Assembly (NCBI GenBank): GCA_900618425.1
Contig: UZAN01043696.1
Span: forward strand, 1,831-17,424
Source of the DNA: Echinostoma caproni
Taxonomy: Eukaryota; Platyhelminthes; Trematoda; Plagiorchiida; Echinostomatidae
DNA length: 15,594 nucleotides
Direction: 5' to 3'
Positions 1-8,197 of the stretch are shown piece after piece. How positions within the stretch are numbered: position 1 is the first letter of the stretch; each line of letters opens with the position of its first letter. Made by a program: the position numbers and the translations under genes. Below the pieces are notes generated by a model. That model was not told the DNA's origin, did not search any database, and saw only the letters and a list, made by a program, of their open reading frames with translations.

Positions 1-568
1 GAGCTTGTAAGTTATTCCCATAATAAATGTTTGAATCTTTATCATATATGTCGTTCCTAATGGACATGCAGTTTTGTCCTCCTCCTCCTCATCATCATCC
101 TATTTTTGTAGTCACCCAACACAAATTGTTGTTCTGAGGAAAACAAGCGTGTTCTTTGTATATACCTTAAGTTTTTCTCGCTAAATTCAACGGACAGTCT
201 CAGTATCTTCGGCAGTCTGTATTGAACAGTTTCGAAAATGTTCTGTTCCATGAACTTTATCGCCACTTTTGTCCCAATTAAGTTATCCACATGAGTAAAA
301 AAGCAAATGGGTTGAACAACTTCCTGGAGCTTGAAATCTATTAAAAAACCCACACATGGAGTGTTTTTTTGTTACTGGCATTCCTTGTTCACTTGATTAT
401 TTGTCATACGTCGCGGCAGCGTTCGTCAATCCGGTTATTCTGTAAATATAATGCTTGTTTTTCTAGTCCTAGTTCACGTGTATCTTCGCATATCGTCTAG
501 TGCCTCTACACGTCGGACGTTTGCTGATAACGTGATTTCAAATATGTTTCAGTGTTTCCCCACCTGCC
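1..568. other. Noncoding, no recognised feature
   Basis: AT-rich sequence with frequent stops in all frames. Open frames of up to about 100 codons on either strand show no family motif and have no convincing splice sites. A short run of CTC/CAT triplets lies near 79-100. If the minus-strand candidate exon at 573-739 is real, this stretch would hold its first intron, starting with GTAAGG read on the minus strand from 572. Confidence 0.5.
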
Positions 569-572
569 TTAC

Positions 573-739
573 CAGTTTATCATCATCCACCATGTCCGTA
601 GCGAAACCCAATCGTTTTTGTTCAGTAATTCGCGGGTCAATGCTTCACCCTCGGACGTCAGAAATTCCGTAGGTGCCTTTGATCTCTTTTTTCCCTCTTC
701 GGCTTTCACCGTCACCCGTTCTGACTCATTCTGCGCCAT
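573..739 (-). CDS. Candidate first coding exon, unrecognised protein
   Basis: On the minus strand an ATG at 739-737, with G at +4, opens a frame of 55 codons plus two bases. It runs into an excellent donor, CTG|GTAAGG, at 573/572. The predicted peptide is charged (MAQNESERVTVKAEEG at the start) and ends in a tryptophan-rich stretch (WVSLRTWWMMIN). A second minus-strand frame over the 3' half is also open and protein-like (RITEQKRLGFATDMVDDDKL). So this may instead be an old coding sequence with a frameshift rather than a live exon. The plus strand is open here too, which lowers confidence further. No downstream exon is seen between it and the window start, and I recognise no family. Confidence 0.2.
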
Positions 740-3690
740 CAGAAGCAGGACCTTCCCAATAAGGATTGACGTACCGTTTGCGTGTGCTCCACTCGCTGTC
801 GCATTCGAACGCGTATGCAAGCTGGTTACACTTTCGCAACGTCGTCTATCTATCGTTTTGTGTTCACTTTTCTCGCTTTTTCAACTACCAACTAAGCATT
901 TTTAATCCGCATTTTTCGTTCCGTGCTAAAGGTCGATTGTGTCAAGCAAAGGCATACAATGTAGTGTCGAACTTCATTTAAATTATGAAAGTGGAACTTT
1001 AGTGACCTCAGTATCATCTAGAGCATTTAATTTTGTCCTTTGGACACTCCAGCTACATTTTTGGGGGCGTCTATTTGAACCTCAGTCAGGTAATCTATTT
1101 TTTCCCATGTGACTCAATCCATTCGTTACAATTTTTCGTATTGAAAAACGAAACCTCTCGACGGTGATTGTGTTTGGGAGGAAGTTCATCCAAGGACATG
1201 TGCAGAGCACTCTATCCAATGAGATCTGTGATGTATGTCGTGTGATCAGTTATTATTGCCCGTACTTGGTTTACTGTTTCAATTCTTCCGCTATGGTCGC
1301 TCTGCTGTTCATTGGTGTTTGAAAACCGTGATATCTTTGGTCCATTATTGAAGTTGACTGATCGGTATTGAAATACACTCCATTTTGGATACCAGGCTAA
1401 AGATTGACAACAAATGGTTCTGATTGTGTAAAACACGGTTGGCCTTATCCAGTTAAATCACGTTAATGCAGTGTTGCTTTCCGCACGCGACTAATTATTC
1501 ACATGTGTCTAAATAGCAACGATAATTTAACCCTCATTATCCATGTTTGTGAAAAGTTGCACCATTCAAACAAAGTTCATTTGTTGAGAATCCATATAGA
1601 AGACTGATACCATCATTTGGTTTTCACTGTACCAGTAGACATTATTATTTTTAATAGAGAAGTGAGTGATGTCGATCGCAATCTTTCTAGGACTAAGATT
1701 CTTTATTTTCCGACTAGATAGTAATGATAACAAACTGCAGTGTGCATGTGTACCATTACAGCGAAATGATCCTGGATACATTATGCAAATCTGTGCTTTG
1801 GCTGCTCTATTCAAATTCGTCACGAGGAAACGCCGCTTTCAGTGTTTTTTTTTTAAAATTTAGCTGAAAGTTTGTTGGTAACTCTCCGAAGATTAATATA
1901 AGTAATTTTGATTCCCAATGAATTATGATCTGTTCGATTGCTCCAGTAGATTAACCAACTGTTACAAGGATGCTTGATTTAAACATCATTTCCGTAGCTG
2001 CCATTTTTCGTTGATAACTGCTTTCCCCACGCACACAGTTATACATGCATTACTAGTGAACCATACAACAGAACACTGATCAGATCCCCTACTTACTGTT
2101 GAAACCGTCGAACCCTAGTTGCTCAGTCTAATGACAGTGGACTGCTGTCGTTGATCCATCACACATGTGCAGTTGGGTTTGCTAATGACTCTTGTGCTAT
2201 CACGTCCCTGTGTGCCTCTGTGTATGTGCACACGCTTAGGAGTTGCACGTGTTTCGCCGTTCCCCAATGTCAATAATCTGTCCACTTTCTGTATCGTTCT
2301 CACCACAGCGATACTGACCACGCGAAGAAACAGAATTTTTGTTTTCTAGCTTTCGGAAAGCCCCATTTCTGTAAACCGATTCCGCGGGATAACGGTTAGC
2401 TGGCCTGCTTGATTACAATCACCCAGTTCTTGGCTATTTCTTAATTCTTTCATTGATGGCAAACTTTTGTCGCGGTTCTAGGGATGAGGGAAAGTATCCT
2501 GGTCACTGAAACGATGGATGAGTGTTTCGCGAAGTGTCAAACACATCGATTGTGTGACGGATTAATGTTAAAAATTATAATTGCTTCTCCTAATAGACAC
2601 AAGGTCTTTGGTATAGTGAAGAATTCTAACTGTATTAAGTTCTTCTTATGGTGCTTTTTATTTCTTTTTCCGCTTTGTTTCACGGATTCAGTTTCCCGGA
2701 TCAGTTGTTTGTTCCATCATCCGCTGGCTGGTCATTTTGGTTCTTGCGCGTGTTTGTGTGCAATCACATTTGTCTTATCTTCATGCCGTCTGACAAATCG
2801 GCGTAAATCGGCCGATAATCGACCCTAAGAGATTGCGCTTGATTATCCCAATTAGGCCGCATGTTGCCTCCTGTTTCTTGATGTCTTTTCGCATTGATGC
2901 AGCAACCGCATTTCGTGCCTTTTGTTGCCCTCCGTCTTCTTTTTTTCTCTCGAACTGTCACCGGACGACTGATTTCCTTCCCTCAATCCTGCTTCTCAAG
3001 ATATCATTCTGGCTTCCAGAGAAAATCACGGATGTTTGAATTAGGTTTGTTTGAAATCTTATTCTCAGGATCATCGCTCTACTCGGTCCGTCCGAATTCG
3101 CATCACAGCACCAGTTTGAATAACGGAACCCCGTGACCTCACACTCATCATTTCCTAACGAGCTATTCAGATTACGATTCCATTGGAGATTTTTTATCGC
3201 CTTATGTTAAAGATAGCCAAAAATATACAGCTAAATTGGGAAAGGTTGTTTCACATTCCGCGGAATTAGGGAATCGTGAAAGATGGAATTACGATATCGC
3301 AACCTTGTGCAAAGCCCATCCTCTTGGAGCATCGTTTCGGTTCAATATCGACCGACTAACATTCTCAAAATCCCTAACTAAATCACGGTAACGGTTCGAT
3401 CCACGTGCGTGGTTTCCATTTTTCTTTCTTATGAGTACGTTCTTGTCGCTCCTTATGAATATTTTATTAGATCTTGAAACGAACCGTTGGTAGATCGCTG
3501 CGACAATCGATAACCATGGTACTACTTTCTCAGTTTCAAAAGTGTTATTCACTGAAGAATGAGACTACCGTCACCCCTGTACCATTAGAATTTTCAAATA
3601 TTCTTTTGACCAAATTTTTGTTTGTCAGATTGAAACCTTATGTTGCAATTGTGATAAGTTCAGTGGCCTCAGTGGAATTGAAACCCACGT
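740..3690. other. Long noncoding stretch
   Basis: About 2.9 kb in which I find no supported gene. Open frames are short (mostly under 115 codons), scattered over both strands and overlapping, as expected by chance in DNA of this composition. No reverse transcriptase, transposase, zinc-finger or tRNA signature was found by eye. The minus frame around 3289-3552 has a faintly protein-like segment (NAPRGW-type residues and basic stretches) but no start, splice sites or family match. The region is best read as intergenic or intronic, perhaps with very old repeats. Confidence 0.5.
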
Positions 3691-3955
3691 ATGGACAACG
3701 CCTCCGAGCTGATCTACGAGGCCAGACCGATAGCACTGATTTTTTCACATTCGAATCACTCATCCTGATCAGCTGTCCGATTGCCAAGTGGATAGCGTGT
3801 CTGCGTTCTACCTGTGAAGTCCCAGGTTTGATCCCCAGTTGGGTCGATATGTTCACATTGAGGATAAGACCCAACCAGGTCTGAAAGTCTGTCCAGTGCT
3901 TCCTAGTTTTTCCGTTCACACGTCATTCGCAGTGTTCACGACGAAGTTCACCATG
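3690..3955 (+). repeat. tRNA-derived SINE-like repeat
   Basis: The sequence holds two elements of an internal RNA polymerase III promoter at tRNA spacing. An A-box-like TGCCAAGTGG is at 3782-3791, and a B box GGTTTGATCCC, fitting the GGTTCGANTCC consensus, is at 3825-3835. The 43-nt distance is that of a tRNA gene. No full cloverleaf can be drawn, and the tRNA-like part continues into unrelated sequence. The block ends near a short repeated AATCAAATCAAATC at about 3957-3970, which could be its 3' tail. Its minus strand can be read as a stretch including GIKPGTSQVERR, a type of spurious peptide I have seen in predicted fluke proteins, which supports a dispersed repeat. The outer limits are estimates. 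Confidence 0.6.
3782..3835 (+). promoter_or_regulatory. Internal Pol III promoter (A and B boxes)
   Basis: The A box at 3782-3791 and B box at 3825-3835 form a type 2 Pol III promoter inside the SINE-like repeat. The B box keeps the G-T-T-x-G-A-x-C-C positions that bind TFIIIC. The A box is weaker. Whether this copy is transcribed cannot be judged from sequence. Confidence 0.5.
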
Positions 3956-4468
3956 TAATCAAATCAAATCCTTCATGCAACAAAATTTTGTTTTCCAACC
4001 TCAGTGAAAAGCTCCAAAATGTCCGTCCCAAATTTTCTCGTTTTGCAACAGACAAGGAAATTAGGAAAACACGGACAATCGTTTTAAGGCTGCGCCTCTG
4101 CAATTTAAAATCAGCCTTTAGAAGAACAAGGAAAGTCGCAGAAGTAACGGTGAGAGCAAAGTTCCTTAAGAAAACATTTTAGTGCCTGCATATATTTATG
4201 TTTATAATCGGCTTGCAAGCATGCTAGGTGCCAACGCAACAACAAGAATAACAGCTTGGGGAGTTCCGATACAAAACAGAGTAAAAAAGGGGTCATACAG
4301 TCAAGATGGATAGCGAGAACAACATTTATCGTTTGTCTCACTTCACTCTTCTCTTTTTCATTTTCAATTCCTTTTATTGAACACGCAATGATGCAAATAA
4401 TGTGAAACGATTGTAGCTCGCGATGTGTATGTTGGTGGTGGTGTTTTCTCGGAGCTGTGAGTGTTGTT

Positions 4469-4510
4469 CGCAGACGTTTCGTAGCCAGGCTAGGCAACAT
4501 CATCAGTGCA
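4469..4510 (-). ncRNA. Hammerhead ribozyme-like motif, minimal helix III
   Basis: Read on the minus strand, the motif has the hammerhead core in the right order. CTGATGA (4506-4500) is followed by a stem-loop and then GAAACGTC (4480-4473). Helix I pairs TGCA (4510-4507) with TGCG (4472-4469), three Watson-Crick pairs plus one G-U. Helix II pairs GTTGCC (4498-4493) with GGCTAC (4486-4481), with one U-U mismatch and a 6-nt loop. Helix III is the self-complementary ACGT, too short to close alone. In known small hammerheads tied to Penelope-like retroelements, such a helix III lets the RNA cleave as a dimer. The expected cut follows the C of GTC, between 4473 and 4472. One oddity is an unpaired U (4499) between CTGATGA and helix II, plus the U-U mismatch, so this copy may be inactive. 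No Penelope reverse transcriptase was found nearby. Confidence 0.65.
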
Positions 4511-4662
4511 CACGCAATAATGCAATTTTCAGGAAAGCCGAACCGGCCAATCAAACGGCTACCATACAACACACAATGCGGAAGTTCGGGCGGTGGTGGT
4601 GGGATTCAAGTACACTTCTCCTTAGGTGATAATTCGACGACGGTACCACCGGACCATGACCG
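4511..4662. other. Spacer between ribozyme-like motif and RTE tail
   Basis: This stretch lies upstream of the hammerhead motif on its own strand. It continues an open minus-strand frame (4111-4572) that passes straight through the ribozyme motif and so is unlikely to be a protein. It may be part of the same dispersed repeat. It ends where the RTE A-tail begins, at 4663. Confidence 0.35.
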
Positions 4663-4679
4663 TTTTTTTTTAGTTTATT
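4663..4679 (-). terminator. RTE polyadenylation signal and A-tail
   Basis: Minus-strand AATAAA (4679-4674) is followed by a run of nine A (4671-4663). It lies directly after the last in-frame stop of the RTE remnant at 4687-4685. This fixes the 3' end of the insertion at about 4663. Confidence 0.7.
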
Positions 4680-4684
4680 GTTTT

Positions 4685-5130
4685 TTATGGGACACGAGAT
4701 TTCAACAGGCAAACCGTACACTATTCGCGCCACTTACTTCTGTTGTGGGCCATATCCCTCAACATCTCTAATCAACGACAGTCCTCATCCCTTGGGCCCC
4801 AACCTGCAAGGCGGGCTGCACCAACCGAAGCNCGTGAGCAAGCCATTGGAGACAGTGTAGAGCGATTACTTCTGTTAGAGAACGACCATCCACACCCAAT
4901 ACATGACGACGGACCCCGTCATTGCTCACCTGATATTTCCACCAGACACGTGCAATGCTTCGGATACATCGGTGTTCGAATATAGAAAGTCGATTATCAT
5001 CCTCAACTCGGAGGGTGCAGGTCTCGCAACCGTAAAGCAAAACGCTATGAACTGCGGCGATGTACACCCTTCCCTTAAGGGGCATTCAAATGTCATAGCG
5101 GCGCCACTATTTGACGATGTGAACGGCAAT
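4685..5130 (-). pseudogene. RTE C-terminal domain remnant
   Basis: The minus frame reads WRRYDI, a TGA at 5088-5086, MPLKGRVYIAAVHSVLLYGC, ETCTLRVEDDNRLSIFEHRC, IRSIARVWWKYQVSN, RRHVLGVDGRSLTEV, LHCLQWLAH. After a short gap and frame change it reads LRDMAHNRSKWRE and ends at a TAA at 4687-4685. This is the post-RT domain typical of trematode RTE elements, which keep the VLLYG.ETW and RWLGH motifs (here VLLYGCETC and QWLAH). The base at 4832 is unknown (n) and falls just after QWLAH. Roughly 100 nt expected between GAQGMR and DMAHNRSKW are missing. Confidence 0.9.
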
Positions 5131-5198
5131 TGATTCCCTCCGACAAGGAGGAGACTTTCCCAGCGTTCCAAACTTTAGAGAACAGAACCTGTAGTTGT

Positions 5199-5480
5199 CT
5201 AACACACTTTTTCCACCATCTTTAGATAGAGCTGAATGAAGGCCATCTCTGCCTCAAAGTGCTCCGCCGAGTGTGCAAGACGTCGCTGTTGATTATAAAT
5301 GGGCCACAATTCAGCTTCACAGACCATTTCACTCACACACATAACCTTCTTACCGGTGAACCTGATGAGATGGAATAACTTACCGGTGTTTCCCATTTAG
5401 GCAGTACGTTTAATCTCTGATGCGTGTTGCGTCCACCAGATTTCGCGGTCTCTGTATAGGCTTTCCTCGAGGTTACGTCT
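5199..5480 (-). pseudogene. RTE linker between endonuclease and RT
   Basis: The minus frame reads LEESLYRDREIWWTQHASEI, then a TAA at 5399-5397, then GNTGKLFHLIRFTGKK, SEMVCEAE, LAHSAEHFEAEM. This is the conserved basic stretch that precedes the RT fingers in RTE proteins (family form: KLFxLIRxTGxKKxxVSExI, then RLxRWAEHFExxF). The TAA interrupts an otherwise continuous frame, so it is a point mutation rather than a gene end. After AEHFEAEM similarity stops within about 20 codons, and the RT palm motifs (the FADD box and its neighbours) never appear. Confidence 0.8.
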
Positions 5481-5719
5481 CGTTAAGTGTTGTATTTCAT
5501 TTTCCTCGCTTCCGGTAGGGACTGATCGTGCGTTGAGATGGCGTAGAGACTCCACAGAAATCCAGTGTCGTGGCACGGCGTGTCAGATCACAACTAACTA
5601 AGCCAGCAGAATGCAGAGCGTTCTTGATAAACGACAAGTGCAGGTTAATGTTATCGCGTTGTTATTGGCTTTACCTTTTCACCTGGCACGTTTTGGAAGA
5701 CAGAACAATTTGTTTGAAC

Positions 5720-6580
5720 AGTTTCACAGTCGTACGTTTAGAACTCCCACCGAAACGTATGAACAGCTTGGTGCAAGCTAATGCGTGGTCGGATTCGAGG
5801 GGCGTGCTCCAGTTCAATCGGCAATCTTGTATACAGCTCCGCTATTTCAGGCTGATAGAAATGTGGTCGATTTGCCTTCAGTGCCGGCTCGGGGAAGTCA
5901 GACGCCAACTGGCGTACCGGCAGTTTTACCGACTGGAGTTCGCACTGGCGTGTAATAGGCGATAATAAGAACATAGGGCCTACAGCTGTACCCCGTTTTC
6001 CAAGCAACAGAAATCTGGTCCAAAAGGACCTCCCAGATGCGCCTCGCTCGAGTTCAGCCAGCCCACTCCAGCATTCATATCTCCTGCTGAAATCACGATA
6101 TCACCCTGATCCGCTTTACACAGGAGGTCGTGTATATTATGGTAAAATTCATTTTTGATTGCTTCTGGGCTATTGTCTGTTGGGACGTAAACCGATACGG
6201 CAAGTAAGTATCATCTTTTGGGGCGATGTCTCCTTACTTGTCGACTGGGATCCAACCTAGGAGCGCGGCTTCAGCTCTCTCACTGAGAGCTACGCCAACC
6301 CCAGCAAGACCGGAAGCCGAAACCTCAGGGTTCCCAGAGAGACATAAGTGAAACTTCGCAGACGGGTTTGATGGGGACGTCAATGGGATAATTCAGCTGG
6401 AGTCTTGTCTGATGGTTTCTCTGATACAACACATTCATCGCTAGGGTCTCGAGCGTACAAGCTAAACACTTCTGTTGTCCTTCACGAATCAGGATGCGCA
6501 TATTAAGTGTGGCTAGTTTGAATGGACGTTGAGGACGAAGAAGGGTTCTAGCTGGTGGAGGGTTCGGTGAGGGTTGGTCA
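5720..6580 (-). pseudogene. RTE endonuclease domain remnant
   Basis: Endonuclease/exonuclease/phosphatase-fold domain that would nick the target DNA. Reading from high to low coordinates, blocks sit in different frames: PFKLATLNMRILI near 6525, GNPEVSASGLAGVGVALSER at about 6335-6270, AVSVYVPTDNSPEAI to LENG at 6201-5992, and IDHISI to SDHALACTKLF at about 5865-5755. Family motifs are visible. GDMNAG (about 6084-6067) stands for the usual GDFNA with the metal and DNA contact residues. SDHAL (about 5793-5779) keeps the catalytic SDH. Stops interrupt it, for example after IPVDK near 6237 and within ISLK near 5849, and at least two frameshifts are needed. The order and identity of blocks are clear, but the gene is dead. 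Confidence 0.85.
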
Positions 6581-6609
6581 GTAGTTAAGTTCAGGCACGA
6601 GAGAACGGC

Positions 6610-7270
6610 AACAGCGTTTCCATTTAAGGCACTATTGTTTGCACGATGATCTGAAGCACCTGAGAGTGGTGCTGTGTTAAGGAGGTAAAGGTGAAATGGA
6701 GGAAGGTTGGGCAAACATAAGGGTGTGTATGGTGTAGAATGTTTTTCGTTGAGGGGGGAAAAACTTTAGACGGGGGAGACGTAGGGTTCGAGAAATTCAT
6801 CATAGTGTTATGGGCCGTTGTACTATTCGTTCGTCCAGTCCAGGGTACGCCTTGTTCGAGGATGCACTCTAGCCTTTGCGCAATCAACCGCAAACTGCAA
6901 GGCAGCAATGATGTTCCAGATGAGCAGGTTGCCAGTATTTGGTTCATTCTCCTTTCTGGAAAACCTTGTGGAATGATGTATTTCGGCAAGGGGCAATGGC
7001 TATATCAAGTAGCGAATCACGCTCGCCACGTCCCAGCGCTGTCCACAGATGTGTAGTGTTTTGTGCGGACAACCCTTTGCAGGAGGTTGGCCCACCACAT
7101 CCTAGAGCGCTCCCCACTGATGTCCACGACCGCTTATCCGGGGGGTTTAGATCCACCTTATTCACAGTTAGTCCGAGGATGATGGCCGTTCCCCTATCCG
7201 CCACCTGGGGATCCGCTCCGTAGCATACAGCTCTGCTCTTCCGCGCGAGACTAACAATAAAGACCAACAG
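6610..7270 (-). other. Probable 5' untranslated region of the RTE copy
   Basis: GC-richer sequence upstream of the endonuclease start. The minus strand has two overlapping open frames here (6989-6624 and 7267-6944), but neither shows domain motifs. Non-LTR elements of this kind carry an internal promoter in the 5' region, so this segment may have been, or may still be, a promoter pointing left. The 5' edge near 7270 is judged from the change to more AT-rich sequence, not from a target-site duplication. Confidence 0.45.
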
Positions 7271-7521
7271 AAAAGTATTCTTTCGTTTTTAGCTCACCAA
7301 TGCTCCCACGGACTTTGTGGAGCAGTGTCGACGTTTCTTTGGACGTACAGCATTCGCTTAAGGTGGTGGGCAACCTATAGACCGATATGCTTCAACGGCG
7401 ACCTAACTGGAAGGAAGCCAGTTTTATTCTTATGCTTGTGTTATTTGCGTTCGACAGACAATGGGAGCAAAAGAGCAATGATGCGAAGCTTAAAGATAAT
7501 TCTAAACCGGTTAATTCTTCT

Positions 7522-7609
7522 ATGGTCTTCATAAAAAAACCTGTCCTCTATCATATACATACACGTACATATATCTATCCTATGCACCATCGTGAACCTA
7601 GAACTGAAG
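7522..7609 (+). CDS. Candidate 5' exon of host gene (exon A)
   Basis: An open frame ends at an excellent donor, GAACTGAAG|GTGAGC, at 7609/7610. In-frame ATGs are at 7387, 7522 and 7582, with no strong context to choose between them. I give 7522, but the short form from 7582 (MHHREPRTE) is equally possible, and an upstream acceptor cannot be excluded. The exon leaves in phase 1 and joins in frame to 7709. The next codon after splicing is GGC, giving REPRTE-G-EDFSPTD. The product is unknown. It starts about 250 bp from the 5' end of the RTE copy, which faces the other way. Confidence 0.4.
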
Positions 7610-7708
7610 GTGAGCCATTGTCCTTAAGAGTGAACGATGGCAACTCGTTCACTTCGGATGCCGCATACGTTTTGAGGTAACTCACCTACCGGATAATACC
7701 TATTTCAG

Positions 7709-7784
7709 GCGAAGACTTTTCGCCAACTGATAGTGATAATAGTTCACTTGGAATTAGTGCTGATATCTTCTTTAAGAGTGTCTC
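7709..7784 (+). CDS. Candidate exon B, acidic serine-rich
   Basis: The acceptor TATTTCAG|GC at 7708/7709 is good. The exon enters in phase 1 and reads EDFSPTDSDNSSLGISADIF, then FKSV. It leaves in phase 2 at CTC|GTACTG (7784/7785), a moderate donor. All 76 nt are used without a stop, and the frame fits both neighbours. The rich D/S/T content suggests a flexible, possibly phosphorylated segment. The intron before it is only 99 bp. No domain is recognised. Confidence 0.45.
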
Positions 7785-8112
7785 GTACTGGAATTGAAAT
7801 ACAGAAGATTGTTATCTTCTATACCCTGGTTATTCATTATGATACAGTTCGCGATAATCACTTTTTTAATCTCGTCAATTGGAATTTGCATTCTTTCTTT
7901 GCTATGCTATAAAAAGTTATTGAGGTAATTGTGCGTAGCATACTTCACGCGGTAGATTGGTCGTCCCTGCACCTGATTTACCATCCATGTTGATTCACAT
8001 ATCTTTCTTCAAACAGCAAATAATCTTGTAACGATTTAGACGATTTTCCTTGTCTATAAAGGTTTATTTGCCAAACTCAATCAATGTGTTGCTCATCTCT
8101 AAAAAATTTTAG

Positions 8113-8197
8113 CGGTTCTGTTAGCAACCTATTGTGCCCTGGTTCGGATTCCAACGACTTAGCTGGAGATGATTTGCTGATGATCCCTAGCGCAAAG
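8113..8197 (+). CDS. Candidate exon C, acidic segment
   Basis: The acceptor AAAATTTTAG|C is at 8112/8113 and the donor GCAAAG|GTGAAA at 8197/8198. Entering in phase 2 it completes a TCC serine codon from exon B, then reads GSVSNLLCPGSDSNDLAGDD and LLMIPSAK, leaving in phase 0. Composition matches exon B, which supports them being parts of one protein. An AG at 8224-8225 would give a 28-bp intron next, very short even for flatworm micro-introns. Following it in phase 0 gives a poor peptide. The phase-0 exon at 8885 is a better partner. Confidence 0.45.

Larger units (their letters stand above)
4663..7270 (-). mobile_element. Degraded RTE-clade non-LTR retrotransposon
   Basis: This element moves by target-primed reverse transcription. 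The intact family encodes one protein with an apurinic endonuclease (EN), a linker, reverse transcriptase (RT) and a C-terminal domain. In 5' to 3' order on the minus strand this copy has: a 5' untranslated stretch (about 7270-6610); EN start (RPFKLATLNMRILI, with GQQ-type residues following); EN body (GLAGVGVALSERAEAALLGW, GDMNAG, SDHAL); the linker (RDREIWWTQHASEI, KLFHLIRFTGKK, AEHFEAEM); the C-terminal domain (KGRVYIAAVHSVLLYGCETC); a final DMAHNRSKWRE; AATAAA; and an A-tail. Frameshifts and stops break it throughout. The RT palm, expected between the linker and KGRVY, is absent: only about 110 nt separate them. A second, smaller loss lies before DMAHNRSKW. The copy cannot move by itself. 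The 5' limit is an estimate. Confidence 0.85.

Noticed and set aside
3782..3860. A functional tRNA gene
   Set aside because: The A and B boxes are present, but the acceptor and anticodon stems do not pair as a cloverleaf. It is a SINE head instead.
4111..4572. 153-codon minus-strand open frame
   Set aside because: It runs straight through the hammerhead-like motif, shows no domain, and has low-complexity His/Leu runs. It is better explained by the ribozyme-bearing repeat.
4926..5171. Open frames on both strands over the RTE C-terminal block
   Set aside because: They are shadows of the real minus-strand frame that carries KGRVY and VLLYGCETC.
6739..7223. Plus-strand open frames over the RTE 5' region
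   Set aside because: No start context, splice sites or motifs. They are antisense to the 5' untranslated part of the element.
7328..7337. GACGTTTC, a possible second hammerhead core on the minus strand (also at 11334)
   Set aside because: No TCATCAG block or pairable helices lie at the required distance, so it is a chance match.
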